Source: Solitalea koreensis
Lineage (GTDB): Bacteria > Bacteroidota > Bacteroidia > Sphingobacteriales > Sphingobacteriaceae
Assembly (NCBI RefSeq): GCF_900182575.1
Contig: NZ_FXSZ01000001.1
Coordinates: 310,001 to 374,000, forward strand
Direction: 5' to 3'
Length of the DNA stretch: 64,000 nucleotides
Below, in pieces: positions 35,264 through 43,040 of this stretch. Under the pieces are notes generated by a model. It made no database searches. It saw only the letters and a list, made by a program, of their open reading frames with translations, and was not told the DNA's origin. The translations under genes and the position numbers were made by a program. How positions within the stretch are numbered: position 1 is the stretch's first letter; each line of letters starts with the position of its first letter.

Positions 35264-36478
35264 CTATGCATTAGCATTTTGCCGTACATTAAAGGCATCG
35301 GTTAATCCTACTGATACAAGGTTAAACGCATAAACGATCAACATAATTGCCAAACCTGGCAAAATAGCCAAATATGCAGCATCAATGATTATGTACCCGT
35401 AATGCTCCTTAATCATCGCACCCCAAGATGGGAAAGGAGGTTGCACACCAAAACCCAGAAAACTTAATCCAGCCTCAAGCAGAATAGCAGACGCGAAATT
35501 GGCAGAGGCAACAACTAAAATCGGCCCTGATATATTAGGGAGAATGTGACGCGTAATAATACGTGAACTGCTAAATCCTAAAGCGCGCCCTGCTTCAACA
35601 AATTCAACTTCCCGGATACTGATGATTTGCCCGCGGACCATACGGGCTACTTCAACCCAGGTAGAGAGGCCGATGGCTACAAACACTTGAAAAAATCCTT
35701 TTCCTAAGGCAAATGAAATAGCAATAACCAGTAACAATGACGGCAGGGACCACACCACATTAATTAACCACGAAATAAACTGATCAATTTTACCACCGTA
35801 AAAACCGGCCATAGCGCCCAAGGTGATTCCTATAATTAATGAAATAAGTACAGCCATAATTCCGACTGAAAAGGAAACTCGCGTACCTAATATCATTCGG
35901 CTCAGCATATCACGTCCGTAAAGATCAGTTCCAAACCAATATTTCTTTGCTTGAATATGATCTTTGAGTATAGTTGCCTGTAGTGATGCTATACTTAAAT
36001 TATGCGGTGTGCCATATACATCAGTAAAAGAAACGTCAGTGCCGTTATATATCGGAGTATCCCTGACAGGATAAACAACCTGAGCTAATCCATATCGGTT
36101 TTCAATTGGTTCATCATCGGTTATGCCTGTGTATTCATGAACGATAATACTGTCACCTTTGAAATTATACGTAGTTATGGGCACCCAATCATAGAAATCA
36201 GGCTGACCATATAACATTTTAGTAAAAACATTGACCGTATCAACTGCTTGTTGCTTTCGAATAGCCAGAAATTGAATTTCAGTACCCGGATGTTTGGTAC
36301 TCAACTGCACCATCATGCGGTTAGCTTGAGGCGTATCATCGGGCATGATGAGATAACCCAATACCGATATTAAAAGAAAAAATACAATGATTATTAATCC
36401 GGTTACCGATAATTTATCTTTTAAGAAACGCCTTTTTGTACGTTGCCATGGAGTTTCAGGCTTATGTATTGATGACAT
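35264..36478 (-). CDS. Orphan ABC transporter permease, OppC/DppC type, with enlarged first periplasmic region
   Basis: The protein has 404 residues against about 300 for OppC. The N-terminal part has the OppC_N pattern (TKRRFLKDKLSVTGLIIIVFF). A periplasmic insertion runs from about residue 48 to 195, followed by five membrane helices with the coupling loop EAGRALGFSSSRIITRHILPN. Peptide or metal import is the family role. No OppA, OppB, OppD or OppF gene is adjacent, so the partners must be encoded elsewhere. Long OppC forms of this type occur in Bacteroidota. Confidence 0.85.
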   Translation of the reverse strand: MSSIHKPETPWQRTKRRFLKDKLSVTGLIIIVFFLLISVLGYLIMPDDTPQANRMMVQLSTKHPGTEIQFLAIRKQQAVDTVNVFTKMLYGQPDFYDWVPITTYNFKGDSIIVHEYTGITDDEPIENRYGLAQVVYPVRDTPIYNGTDVSFTDVYGTPHNLSIASLQATILKDHIQAKKYWFGTDLYGRDMLSRMILGTRVSFSVGIMAVLISLIIGITLGAMAGFYGGKIDQFISWLINVVWSLPSLLLVIAISFALGKGFFQVFVAIGLSTWVEVARMVRGQIISIREVEFVEAGRALGFSSSRIITRHILPNISGPILVVASANFASAILLEAGLSFLGFGVQPPFPSWGAMIKEHYGYIIIDAAYLAILPGLAIMLIVYAFNLVSVGLTDAFNVRQNANA

Positions 36479-36588
36479 GTTTCAAATATAAAGCTCTAAT
36501 TGGATATTTGCATTGAGATTTGGTTATTGAGTATTGAGATTTGCAATTGAGTCCCCCGCTCCTACACCTTCATACTTATAACTCAAAC

Positions 36589-37755
36589 CTACCTCACCAT
36601 TCTTCCTTTCCACTCGTACTGTTTCGATTGGCCAGCAAAGCCTATGTACACCAAGTAGAACAGATGGATAAAACACACAACAGGAGCCCAGGCTAATACC
36701 GACATACGGTTAAAAAAGCGAACAATAGGCAAAGCCCAGATCATATCAAGCACTAATTTAAACATGAAAACACTCCAGAAGAAATGCCTGCATTCGGGAT
36801 AAAAAACAGCCACTGCACCCAAAAGCAAAACAGAAACATAAAATGCAAACACGGTTAAGCCCATAGCAACCATGGCCTTATTCTTATACTTCACACTTTT
36901 AGAAGCCCAGCGTCGGCGTTGCATGATAAACTCTTTAACTGAAGGCTTGGCATGGGTATAAACGATTGCATCGCGTTGTTTCAAGAAACTTACTCTTCCG
37001 GAATAGCTTACCATCATTTTGTGCAGTAATAACTCATCGTCGCCGGAAGCTATATTATCAATACCATTAAAGCCTTCAACTTCATAAAAAGCTTTCTTTT
37101 CATAGGCCAAATTAGCACCGTTACAGCTCCCTGCTCTTCCGTTTGAAAGGGTTGCCGCTCCTAGACTTACCAGCATCATAAACTCCAAGGTTTGCATTTC
37201 TTCAAACATTGAACACTCTTCAAAATACACTACCGGTGAGGAAATCATTTTATTACCAGTGCATTCATACTCATTTACAACACTACGAATCCAATTTTCG
37301 CCCATTCGGCAATCGCCATCGGTAGTTACAATTAAATCGCCTGAAGCTATGTGAATGGCATCGGCAATAGCTTTTTTCTTATATGAATTTAAGGCAGGAT
37401 CAGCCTTTAGGCGAATGAGTTTCAAGTTGGGATAATCAATCTGTTGAATGACCTCAGCTGTTTTATCCGTTGAGTGATCGTCGATTACAATAATCTCAAG
37501 GAGCTCAGTTGGGTAGTTTTGTTTAAGGACATCACCTACACATAGTCCGATCATTTTTTCCTCGTTACGCGCCGGAATTATTACCGAAACTTTTGTAGTA
37601 TGGCTATCCTTTGTTACTTGAGGGTTCTTAATCTTATTCCATCCTCTTATAATATCAACTACTATTAATAAGTATCCTAACCCAAAAAAAGAAACGAGGC
37701 CTTTAATTATTATTTCCACTAAAAAAATTAACCTTAAGAATAAAATAAACACCAA
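36589..37755 (-). CDS. Membrane family 2 glycosyltransferase
   Basis: The protein has up to 388 residues. A hydrophobic N-terminus is followed by the GT2 motifs SVIIPARNEEKMIG near 53 and TTDGDCRMG near 145, the acceptor motif QRRRWASKS near 275, and three to four C-terminal helices. This is the architecture of processive or polyprenyl-linked transferases. The start is uncertain: ATG 37755 overlaps the upstream gene by 53 bp, while GTG 37719 would overlap by 17 bp. The overlap points to translational coupling with the flippase-like gene. Confidence 0.85.
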   Translation of the reverse strand: MVFILFLRLIFLVEIIIKGLVSFFGLGYLLIVVDIIRGWNKIKNPQVTKDSHTTKVSVIIPARNEEKMIGLCVGDVLKQNYPTELLEIIVIDDHSTDKTAEVIQQIDYPNLKLIRLKADPALNSYKKKAIADAIHIASGDLIVTTDGDCRMGENWIRSVVNEYECTGNKMISSPVVYFEECSMFEEMQTLEFMMLVSLGAATLSNGRAGSCNGANLAYEKKAFYEVEGFNGIDNIASGDDELLLHKMMVSYSGRVSFLKQRDAIVYTHAKPSVKEFIMQRRRWASKSVKYKNKAMVAMGLTVFAFYVSVLLLGAVAVFYPECRHFFWSVFMFKLVLDMIWALPIVRFFNRMSVLAWAPVVCFIHLFYLVYIGFAGQSKQYEWKGRMVR

Positions 37756-38680
37756 TAATAGCTGGGATAATGATATTCACTATCCAAACTCCAAAAGCGG
37801 CAGCCAATACCGATACCACTTGAGAAGAAACTATCAGAAAACCAAAGAAATAAGTGGCTGCAGCTCCGCGAACGCCAAGATCCAACAATGCGAATGTAGG
37901 CAAAATCGATTGAACCATGTAAATGATGCTAATCATCATCATACATTCCGGATAACGTAATCCTGGAATAAAGAGATTGATCAACAGGTAATATTGCATG
38001 GAAAACACCGCATAACGCAGTGTACTGAACCCAAAAACAGTAAACAGTTCCTTTTTACTGAAACGTAGTAAAATCCGGAAGTTTGCTTTGAATCTATTGA
38101 GAAACCGTAACGAATGCAGTATTCCGTAAAACCACTTCACATTGAAATAAAACAACAAGATCAGTATACTGAAAGCTATTCCCGCAGCCGTAATTGCAAT
38201 GAGTATTGCAACATTACTTGGTATAAATTGCCAAACAAAAAATATCAGGCCGATAGCCCCAAATACGTTGGTGACCATCATCTGGCTGAATGATCCGATG
38301 CCCATGGCCACGACACCCTTAACCCGGTTTTGAGGAGCAAGGTATAAAACCCGACCGCCAAATTCACCTACTCTGCTGGGTGTAAAAACGGCCAACGTTA
38401 AGCCGGCAAGCACCGATTCCAATGCTTTCTTCCACGAGATCAATTCTACCTTATTGGCTAAAAAATGCCATTTTAAGGTTTCCAGCACCACGTTTAAATA
38501 CATCAGGTATAAGACTATAATACCGTAAGCTATATTTCTGCTCGTAAAAGGCTGATGAGCGAAGGCTTTTATTTTTTCAACGGATTCAGGATTATTTACC
38601 TTACTATAAACAAACCAAAAAGTGAGCAGTAAAACGGCAACCTTTATGGCGATTACAATAAGATTTTTAGGTTTAAGCAT
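37703..38680 (-). CDS. Lysylphosphatidylglycerol synthase TM-region/UPF0104 family membrane protein (flippase-like)
   Basis: The protein has 325 residues from ATG 38680 (MLKPKNLIVIAIKV); the 16-codon upstream extension is less likely. About eight membrane helices are present, with the family motif SVLAGLTLAVFTPSRVGEFGGR near 80-100 and a conserved ALLDLGVRGAAATYF near 260. Members without the synthase domain are thought to move lipids or lipid-linked sugars across the membrane. The overlap with a GT2 gene supports a glycolipid pathway, but this is inference. Confidence 0.85.
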   Translation of the reverse strand: MLKPKNLIVIAIKVAVLLLTFWFVYSKVNNPESVEKIKAFAHQPFTSRNIAYGIIVLYLMYLNVVLETLKWHFLANKVELISWKKALESVLAGLTLAVFTPSRVGEFGGRVLYLAPQNRVKGVVAMGIGSFSQMMVTNVFGAIGLIFFVWQFIPSNVAILIAITAAGIAFSILILLFYFNVKWFYGILHSLRFLNRFKANFRILLRFSKKELFTVFGFSTLRYAVFSMQYYLLINLFIPGLRYPECMMMISIIYMVQSILPTFALLDLGVRGAAATYFFGFLIVSSQVVSVLAAAFGVWIVNIIIPAIIGVYFILKVNFFSGNNN

Positions 38681-38854
38681 GTTTATGTTTTTCAAATCGC
38701 GAATTACGAGAATTAACGGTAATAACACGAATAAAATGGTTATTTGTTACGGGTTATTAGTTATTGGAGATCTGTTAATAAATGATGTACTTCGCGAAAT
38801 ATACTCATGGTTATTAGTTCCATCAACTGAACCATTAACCATTAACTGCTAAGC

Positions 38855-39409
38855 ATGAAAGAAAGAATCATTTTAGGAATTGACCCGGGAACAGCCATTA
38901 TGGGCTATGGAGTGGTATTGGAACGCAATAAGAAACTGGAGCTTTTAACACTAGGAGTTATTCATCTTAAAAAGTACGATAATCATGCGGCTAAATTGCG
39001 CAAGATTTTCGATCGAACCGTGATGCTGATTGAAGAATTCAAACCGGATTGCATGGCATTGGAAGATCCTTTTTATGGCAAAAATGTACAGGTAATGCTG
39101 AAGTTGGGGCGTGCCCAGGGCGTTGCAATGGCAGCAGCATTAAGTCGTGATTTGCCCATTTTTGAATATTCTCCCAAAAAAATAAAGCAATCGATCACCG
39201 GTAACGGAAATGCGGGTAAAGAACAGGTGGCTGCGATGCTCAAGCAGTTGCTCAATTTTTCTGAAACCCCGGAGTTTTTGGATGCTACTGACGGATTAGC
39301 CGTTGCTGTTTGCCACTCGTTTCAACGTGTCGGAATTGATGGAGCTGCTAAAAAATCGTATTCCGGATGGGAATCTTTTGTAAAGGATAATCCAAAAAAA
39401 ATAAAATAA
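38855..39409 (+). CDS. ruvC: Crossover junction endodeoxyribonuclease RuvC
   Basis: The protein has 184 residues. The RNase-H-like resolvase fold shows the acidic residues in ILGIDPGTAIMGYG (Asp9), MALEDPFYGKN (about 70) and LDATDGLAVAVCH (about 145). The enzyme cuts Holliday junctions made by RuvAB. It is divergent from the flippase-like gene and followed by a strong terminator. ruvA and ruvB are not in this window. Confidence 0.96.
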   Translation: MKERIILGIDPGTAIMGYGVVLERNKKLELLTLGVIHLKKYDNHAAKLRKIFDRTVMLIEEFKPDCMALEDPFYGKNVQVMLKLGRAQGVAMAAALSRDLPIFEYSPKKIKQSITGNGNAGKEQVAAMLKQLLNFSETPEFLDATDGLAVAVCHSFQRVGIDGAAKKSYSGWESFVKDNPKKIK

Positions 39410-39429
39410 ACTGTGATTCAGGAGGAAAC

Positions 39430-39460
39430 AAAAAAAGGATTGACGAGCAATCCTTTTTTT
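39430..39460. terminator. Terminator between ruvC and the HIT gene
   Basis: The stem AAAAAGGATTG / CAATCCTTTTT with the 5-nt loop ACGAG is followed by a T-run on the plus strand, and the A-run on the left arm gives a T-run on the minus strand. It can therefore serve both convergent genes. Confidence 0.85.
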
Positions 39461-39487
39461 CTTGTTATCAAGAAAATCCAATGAATC

Positions 39488-39886
39488 TTAAAAAACTTGG
39501 TTCCCTTTTATTTTTTCAGCCGTTGCAGCCAACTGCTCCTGACTTACCTGCAATTTAGGTCTGGAAAAGTTGATGTCATTCATTTGATTTAAAGGAACCA
39601 AGTGAATATGTGCATGAGGCACTTCAAGGCCAATTACGGCTACTCCAATGCGTTTACATGGAATTGCTTTTTCAATAGACTTAGCCACATGTTTGGCAAA
39701 CACCATCATCCTACCTAAAATATCGTCATCTATTTCAAAAACATAGTCGATTTCCTTTTTAGGAATAACCAATGTATGGCCCTCCACCAATGGAGTAATA
39801 TCGAGAAAAGCTAAAAACTCGTCGGTTTCTGCAATTTTATGTGCAGGAATTTCACCCGCAACAATTTTAGAAAAGATAGAAGCCAT
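39488..39886 (-). CDS. HIT-family (HinT-like) nucleotide hydrolase
   Basis: The protein has 132 residues. The catalytic histidine triad is HAHIHL (His91, His93 and His95), preceded by GHTLVIPKKE and the N-terminal SIFSKIVAGEIPA typical of HinT. Family members hydrolyse AMP-amine substrates. It lies 172 bp downstream of greA, and the spacer between them holds two copies of an 80-bp-spaced repeat. Confidence 0.94.
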   Translation of the reverse strand: MASIFSKIVAGEIPAHKIAETDEFLAFLDITPLVEGHTLVIPKKEIDYVFEIDDDILGRMMVFAKHVAKSIEKAIPCKRIGVAVIGLEVPHAHIHLVPLNQMNDINFSRPKLQVSQEQLAATAEKIKGNQVF

Positions 39887-39920
39887 ATTTAAGTTTAAAG
39901 TTATAAGTTTGAAATTATAA

Positions 39921-40056
39921 GTATTAAAGGTAAGAAAGGTATGCTACTTCTACTTATAACTTTCACTTATTAATCAATTTTAAGTAAAAGTTTGAGCTTA
40001 GTATTAGAGTTAGAAAAGCTATGCTACTTACTTATAACTTTTCACTTATTACTCTA
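39921..40056. repeat. Two imperfect direct repeats with 80-bp period in the greA-hit spacer
   Basis: Unit 1 (39921-39976) and unit 2 (40001-40056) share GTATTARAGKTARAAARSTATGCTACTT-like sequence and ACTTATAACTTTTCACTTATTA with few differences. Each unit ends in a run resembling a degenerate palindrome. The spacer holds no reading frame. Confidence 0.75.
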
Positions 40057-40058
40057 AT

Positions 40059-40532
40059 CTATCTACTAATTTCTAATATTTCGAACTGGATGGTTCCATT
40101 AGGAGTAGTAATATCAGCAATATCACCTGCTGATTTACCTAATAAGCCTTTTGCTATAGGCGATTGAACAGAAATTTTTCCATTTTTAAGATCAGCTTCC
40201 TTCTCAGCTACTAATTGGTAGTTCATAACTGCGCCATTTTTCACGTTCTTAATCTTCACTTTAGAAAGCACCAACACTTTTGAACTATCCAATTTCGATT
40301 CATCAATGATACGTGAATTGGCTAATACGTGTTCCAATTTAGAAATTTTCAGTTCGTGGAGACCTTGAGCTTCTTTGGCCGCATCGTATTCAGCGTTCTC
40401 TGAAAGATCGCCTTTATCGCGTGCTTCGGCAATTTGTTTAGAGATTTCAGCCCTACCTTGATTCTTCAGATAAGCCAGCTCTTTTTTCAACTTTTCTAAT
40501 CCTTCCGGCGTTAAATAGGTAACTTCTGCCAT
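40059..40532 (-). CDS. greA: Transcription elongation factor GreA
   Basis: The protein has 157 residues. The N-terminal coiled coil (LTPEGLEKLKKELAYLKNQGRAEISKQIAEARDKGDLSENAEYDAAKE) carries the acidic tip pair in DLSENAEYD. The C-terminal FKBP-like domain ends with PNGTIQFEILEIS. GreA stimulates RNA cleavage by backtracked polymerase. A terminator-like hairpin ends about 35 bp upstream of the start, so either a very short promoter region or read-through feeds greA. Confidence 0.96.
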   Translation of the reverse strand: MAEVTYLTPEGLEKLKKELAYLKNQGRAEISKQIAEARDKGDLSENAEYDAAKEAQGLHELKISKLEHVLANSRIIDESKLDSSKVLVLSKVKIKNVKNGAVMNYQLVAEKEADLKNGKISVQSPIAKGLLGKSAGDIADITTPNGTIQFEILEISR

Positions 40533-40566
40533 ATTTTTATTTTTTAATCAACCCTACATAAAAAAG

Positions 40567-40602
40567 AAACAAGACTACACGCGCTTACGCATAGTCTTGT
40601 TT
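40567..40602 (-). terminator. Terminator hairpin between the secreted protein gene and greA
   Basis: The stem AAACAAGACTA / TAGTCTTGTTT with a 14-nt loop is followed on the minus strand by CTTTTTT. It lies about 115 bp past the stop of the secreted protein gene and 35 bp before greA. Confidence 0.8.
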
Positions 40603-40716
40603 TACAATGCTACAAAATTAAAACTATTTTATGAATAATGTGGTAAAATTCTGCCAACCACACTCATCATCTGACATTTATATTCAACAGCCGCCTCTCA
40701 GACCCAATTTCAGAAC

Positions 40717-41034
40717 CTAATGTCGGCAATAAAGCGTGTCGATTTTCAATACCATTTTAGGGTCACAATTTGGATTCAATTTAACCACCGGCATTTTCGG
40801 TTCACAGTTTCGATCCACTTTTAACACGGGCATACTTTGGTATGGGGCCAACATTTTTTTTGATCCTAAGGGACCTGTATAAGGCTTTACCTGCACCCCT
40901 CCTAAATCATATTTCGGCAACCAAAATTGTTTACCATTTTCTAATAATAGGGTTGTATCACGCAAAACCGATGCATTTGTTGCAAAAGCACAACTTGCAA
41001 TCAACAAAGCAGCAACTGTAAATATTAGCTTCAT
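40717..41034 (-). CDS. Small secreted protein of unknown function
   Basis: The protein has 105 residues. A signal peptide (MKLIFTVAALLIASCAFATNA) is probably cleaved near Ala18-Ala21, although the ASC motif within it could also be read as a poor lipobox. The mature part has a repeated unit, LKVDRNCEPKMP and VKLNPNCDPKMV, and a C-terminal YCRH. The three Cys residues could form disulfides. No family is recognised. Confidence 0.65.
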   Translation of the reverse strand: MKLIFTVAALLIASCAFATNASVLRDTTLLLENGKQFWLPKYDLGGVQVKPYTGPLGSKKMLAPYQSMPVLKVDRNCEPKMPVVKLNPNCDPKMVLKIDTLYCRH

Positions 41035-41076
41035 ATTTTAAAATCGGCGTATGAAATACTAAGATAATAAATAGAT

Positions 41077-42018
41077 TCATCCTGCTATACCATAATGCTG
41101 AAGTATTTTATCTGCCAGCACCATTGATATTTTCTCAAACGATTCAACGCTCCATCCTCCTACATGCGGAGTTAAAAGCACATCCTCTCTCTCCGCTAAT
41201 TCATTAAACCAGCGTTTTGATTCTTCCTTTAGCGGAAATTTTTCATCCTGCAGAACATCCAAAGCTGCCGATCGCACTTTTCCCGATTTTAAAGCAGCAA
41301 GAAGTCCCTGAATGTTCACGATTTCACCTCTGGCCGTATTAATGAACCAAATGTCTTTTTTAAATCGATTAAAATAGGTTTCATCCACCATCATACGGGT
41401 TTCATCAGTCAACGGAACATGCAAGCTTATTATATCGGCCTTTTCAAAAAGCTCCTCCATGCTTACTTCTTTCACCCATTGACTCCAAAAATCACTTTTA
41501 TATTTATCGTAAGCCAGTATTTTAACATCCAAGCCTTTTAGTTTACTCGCAAAACCTGAACCCATAAAACCGTATCCAACGATACCAACCGTACGGCCTG
41601 CAAGCTCAAAACCGCGGTTCCCTTCGCGATCCCAATTACCCACTCGCACCTCTTTATTGCCCTTGGAGAACTTGTTCAATATAGAAAGCAACATTCCCAA
41701 GGTATGTTCGGCGACGGCATTGCGGTTACCTTCGGGAGCGTTGAAAAGTGCTATGTTTTTTGATGCGGCAAATTTTTCATCAATATTATCCATTCCGGCG
41801 CCTGCCCTTGCTATAAACTCTAATTTAGTTGCGCGTTCCATTAACTCTCGCTCAATTCGGAATTTTGTACGCACTACAATGCCTTCATATTGATCAATAC
41901 AATCCAGTACTTCGGCGTAAGTTATTTTAGGCTGATAGTCGCACACAAACCCATACGATTCTAAAACTTGCATTAGAGAAACGTGTGTTTGATCGACGAT
42001 AAGTATATGTTTGGTCAT
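41077..42018 (-). CDS. D-isomer-specific 2-hydroxyacid dehydrogenase (phosphoglycerate dehydrogenase-like)
   Basis: The protein has 313 residues from ATG 42018; an unconserved 26-codon extension upstream is rejected. The NAD-binding Rossmann motif VGIVGYGFMGSGFA lies near 142-155, and the family active-site residues are seen in FINTARGEIV (Arg) and LLTPHVGGWSVES (His). It lacks the C-terminal ACT domain of long SerA proteins. It may make 3-phosphohydroxypyruvate or act on another hydroxyacid. No other serine-pathway gene is adjacent. Confidence 0.85.
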   Translation of the reverse strand: MTKHILIVDQTHVSLMQVLESYGFVCDYQPKITYAEVLDCIDQYEGIVVRTKFRIERELMERATKLEFIARAGAGMDNIDEKFAASKNIALFNAPEGNRNAVAEHTLGMLLSILNKFSKGNKEVRVGNWDREGNRGFELAGRTVGIVGYGFMGSGFASKLKGLDVKILAYDKYKSDFWSQWVKEVSMEELFEKADIISLHVPLTDETRMMVDETYFNRFKKDIWFINTARGEIVNIQGLLAALKSGKVRSAALDVLQDEKFPLKEESKRWFNELAEREDVLLTPHVGGWSVESFEKISMVLADKILQHYGIAG

Positions 42019-42059
42019 AGGTAATTTAATTATTGAGTTAGAAAATAATAAAGTCACGC

Positions 42060-42105
42060 TGAGCGGAGTCGAAGGTTTAATAAAAAAGCGCTTCAACTCC
42101 GCTCA
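42060..42105. repeat. Dispersed inverted repeat (TGAGCGGAGTCGAA type)
   Basis: Arms TGAGCGGAGTCGAA (42060-42073) and TTCAACTCCGCTCA (42092-42105) match in 13 of 14 positions, with an 18-nt AT-rich loop. It is the same family as 25092-25154. It lies in the gap between ksgA and the dehydrogenase gene. Confidence 0.8.
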
Positions 42106-42136
42106 GACCGACCACATTTTGTTCTTCATTCCCACA

Positions 42137-42907
42137 TTAAGCTTGTAACCTCGTCGTAATTTCTACAAAATCAGCCACTGTTAACCGTTCAGCACGAAGT
42201 TCCAACGTTTTTTCATCAATTTTATCTTTAGGCTGAAACATGCTCAATGCATTACGCAGTTGCTTTCTGCGTTGATTAAATGCAGCCTTTACTACCTGAA
42301 AAAACAGTTTTTCATTGCAGCCTAACTCCTGGCTATCTTTCCGCGTAATTCTAATCACCCCGGAATTTACTTTTGGCGGCGGATTGAAAACACCTGGCTT
42401 AACCGTAAACAGATATTCAATATTATAAAAAGCCTGCACCAGCACACTTAAAATACCATAAGCTTTGGTACCTACTTCAGCCGCAACTCGTTCACCTACT
42501 TCTTTTTGGAACATACCCACCATTTCCGGCACTAAATCACGATTTTCCAATATCTTAAAAAGTATTTGAGATGAGATATTGTAGGGAAAATTACCAATAA
42601 TGGCAAACTGGCTGTTAAAGAGCGAATGAAAATCCATCGCTAAAAAATCGCCATGAATTATCCGATCCTTTATTTCAGGGTATTTTTTATGTAGGAACTC
42701 GATCGATTCTCCATCAATATCGATTAACGAAGTTTCATAATCGGTATGCTTAACCAAAAAATCGGTTAAAACACCCATACCAGGCCCCACTTCTAACACT
42801 TTTGTATATTTTCCTTCGGGACGAAGGCTAAGCACAATTTTCTGTGCTATATTCTTATCTGTAAGAAAGTGTTGTCCAAGAAATTTCTTTGCTCTGACCA
42901 AGCTCAT
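42137..42907 (-). CDS. ksgA: 16S rRNA dimethyladenosine transferase
   Basis: The protein has 256 residues. SAM-binding motifs are VLEVGPGMGVLTDFL near 38-52 and the catalytic IIGNFPYNISSQILFK near 103-118, with the C-terminal FNQRRKQLRNAL near 211. KsgA (RsmA) dimethylates two adenosines at the 3' end of 16S rRNA. It is divergent from pdxA, a pairing often seen in bacteria. Confidence 0.96.
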   Translation of the reverse strand: MSLVRAKKFLGQHFLTDKNIAQKIVLSLRPEGKYTKVLEVGPGMGVLTDFLVKHTDYETSLIDIDGESIEFLHKKYPEIKDRIIHGDFLAMDFHSLFNSQFAIIGNFPYNISSQILFKILENRDLVPEMVGMFQKEVGERVAAEVGTKAYGILSVLVQAFYNIEYLFTVKPGVFNPPPKVNSGVIRITRKDSQELGCNEKLFFQVVKAAFNQRRKQLRNALSMFQPKDKIDEKTLELRAERLTVADFVEITTRLQA

Positions 42908-42982
42908 AAGAATCTGTATGAAGAAAGTTTAATTTATAATTTAACGTAATTGCCGACAAACTGCTATTTTAGCAATGACAAT

Positions 42983-43013
42983 TTTTATTGCAAGGTTATA
43001 ACCGATAACTTTG
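42983..43013 (+). promoter_or_regulatory. Promoter of pdxA
   Basis: TTTT (42983-42986), 19 nt, then TAACTTTG (43006-43013) is close to the Bacteroidota consensus. The -7 element overlaps the upstream in-frame TTG at 43011, which rules that codon out and supports ATG 43041 as the start. Confidence 0.65.
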
Positions 43014-43040
43014 CCAACAATTTGTCAAAAATCGCAAATA

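Noticed and set aside
36483..36490. TATATTTG on the minus strand upstream of the OppC-like gene
   Set aside because: It lies 4 bp before the ATG, too close to serve as a promoter for this start, and lacks a -33 partner.
43011..43040. Upstream in-frame start of pdxA (TTG 43011)
   Set aside because: The codon overlaps the -7 promoter element TAACTTTG, so it cannot be in the transcript.
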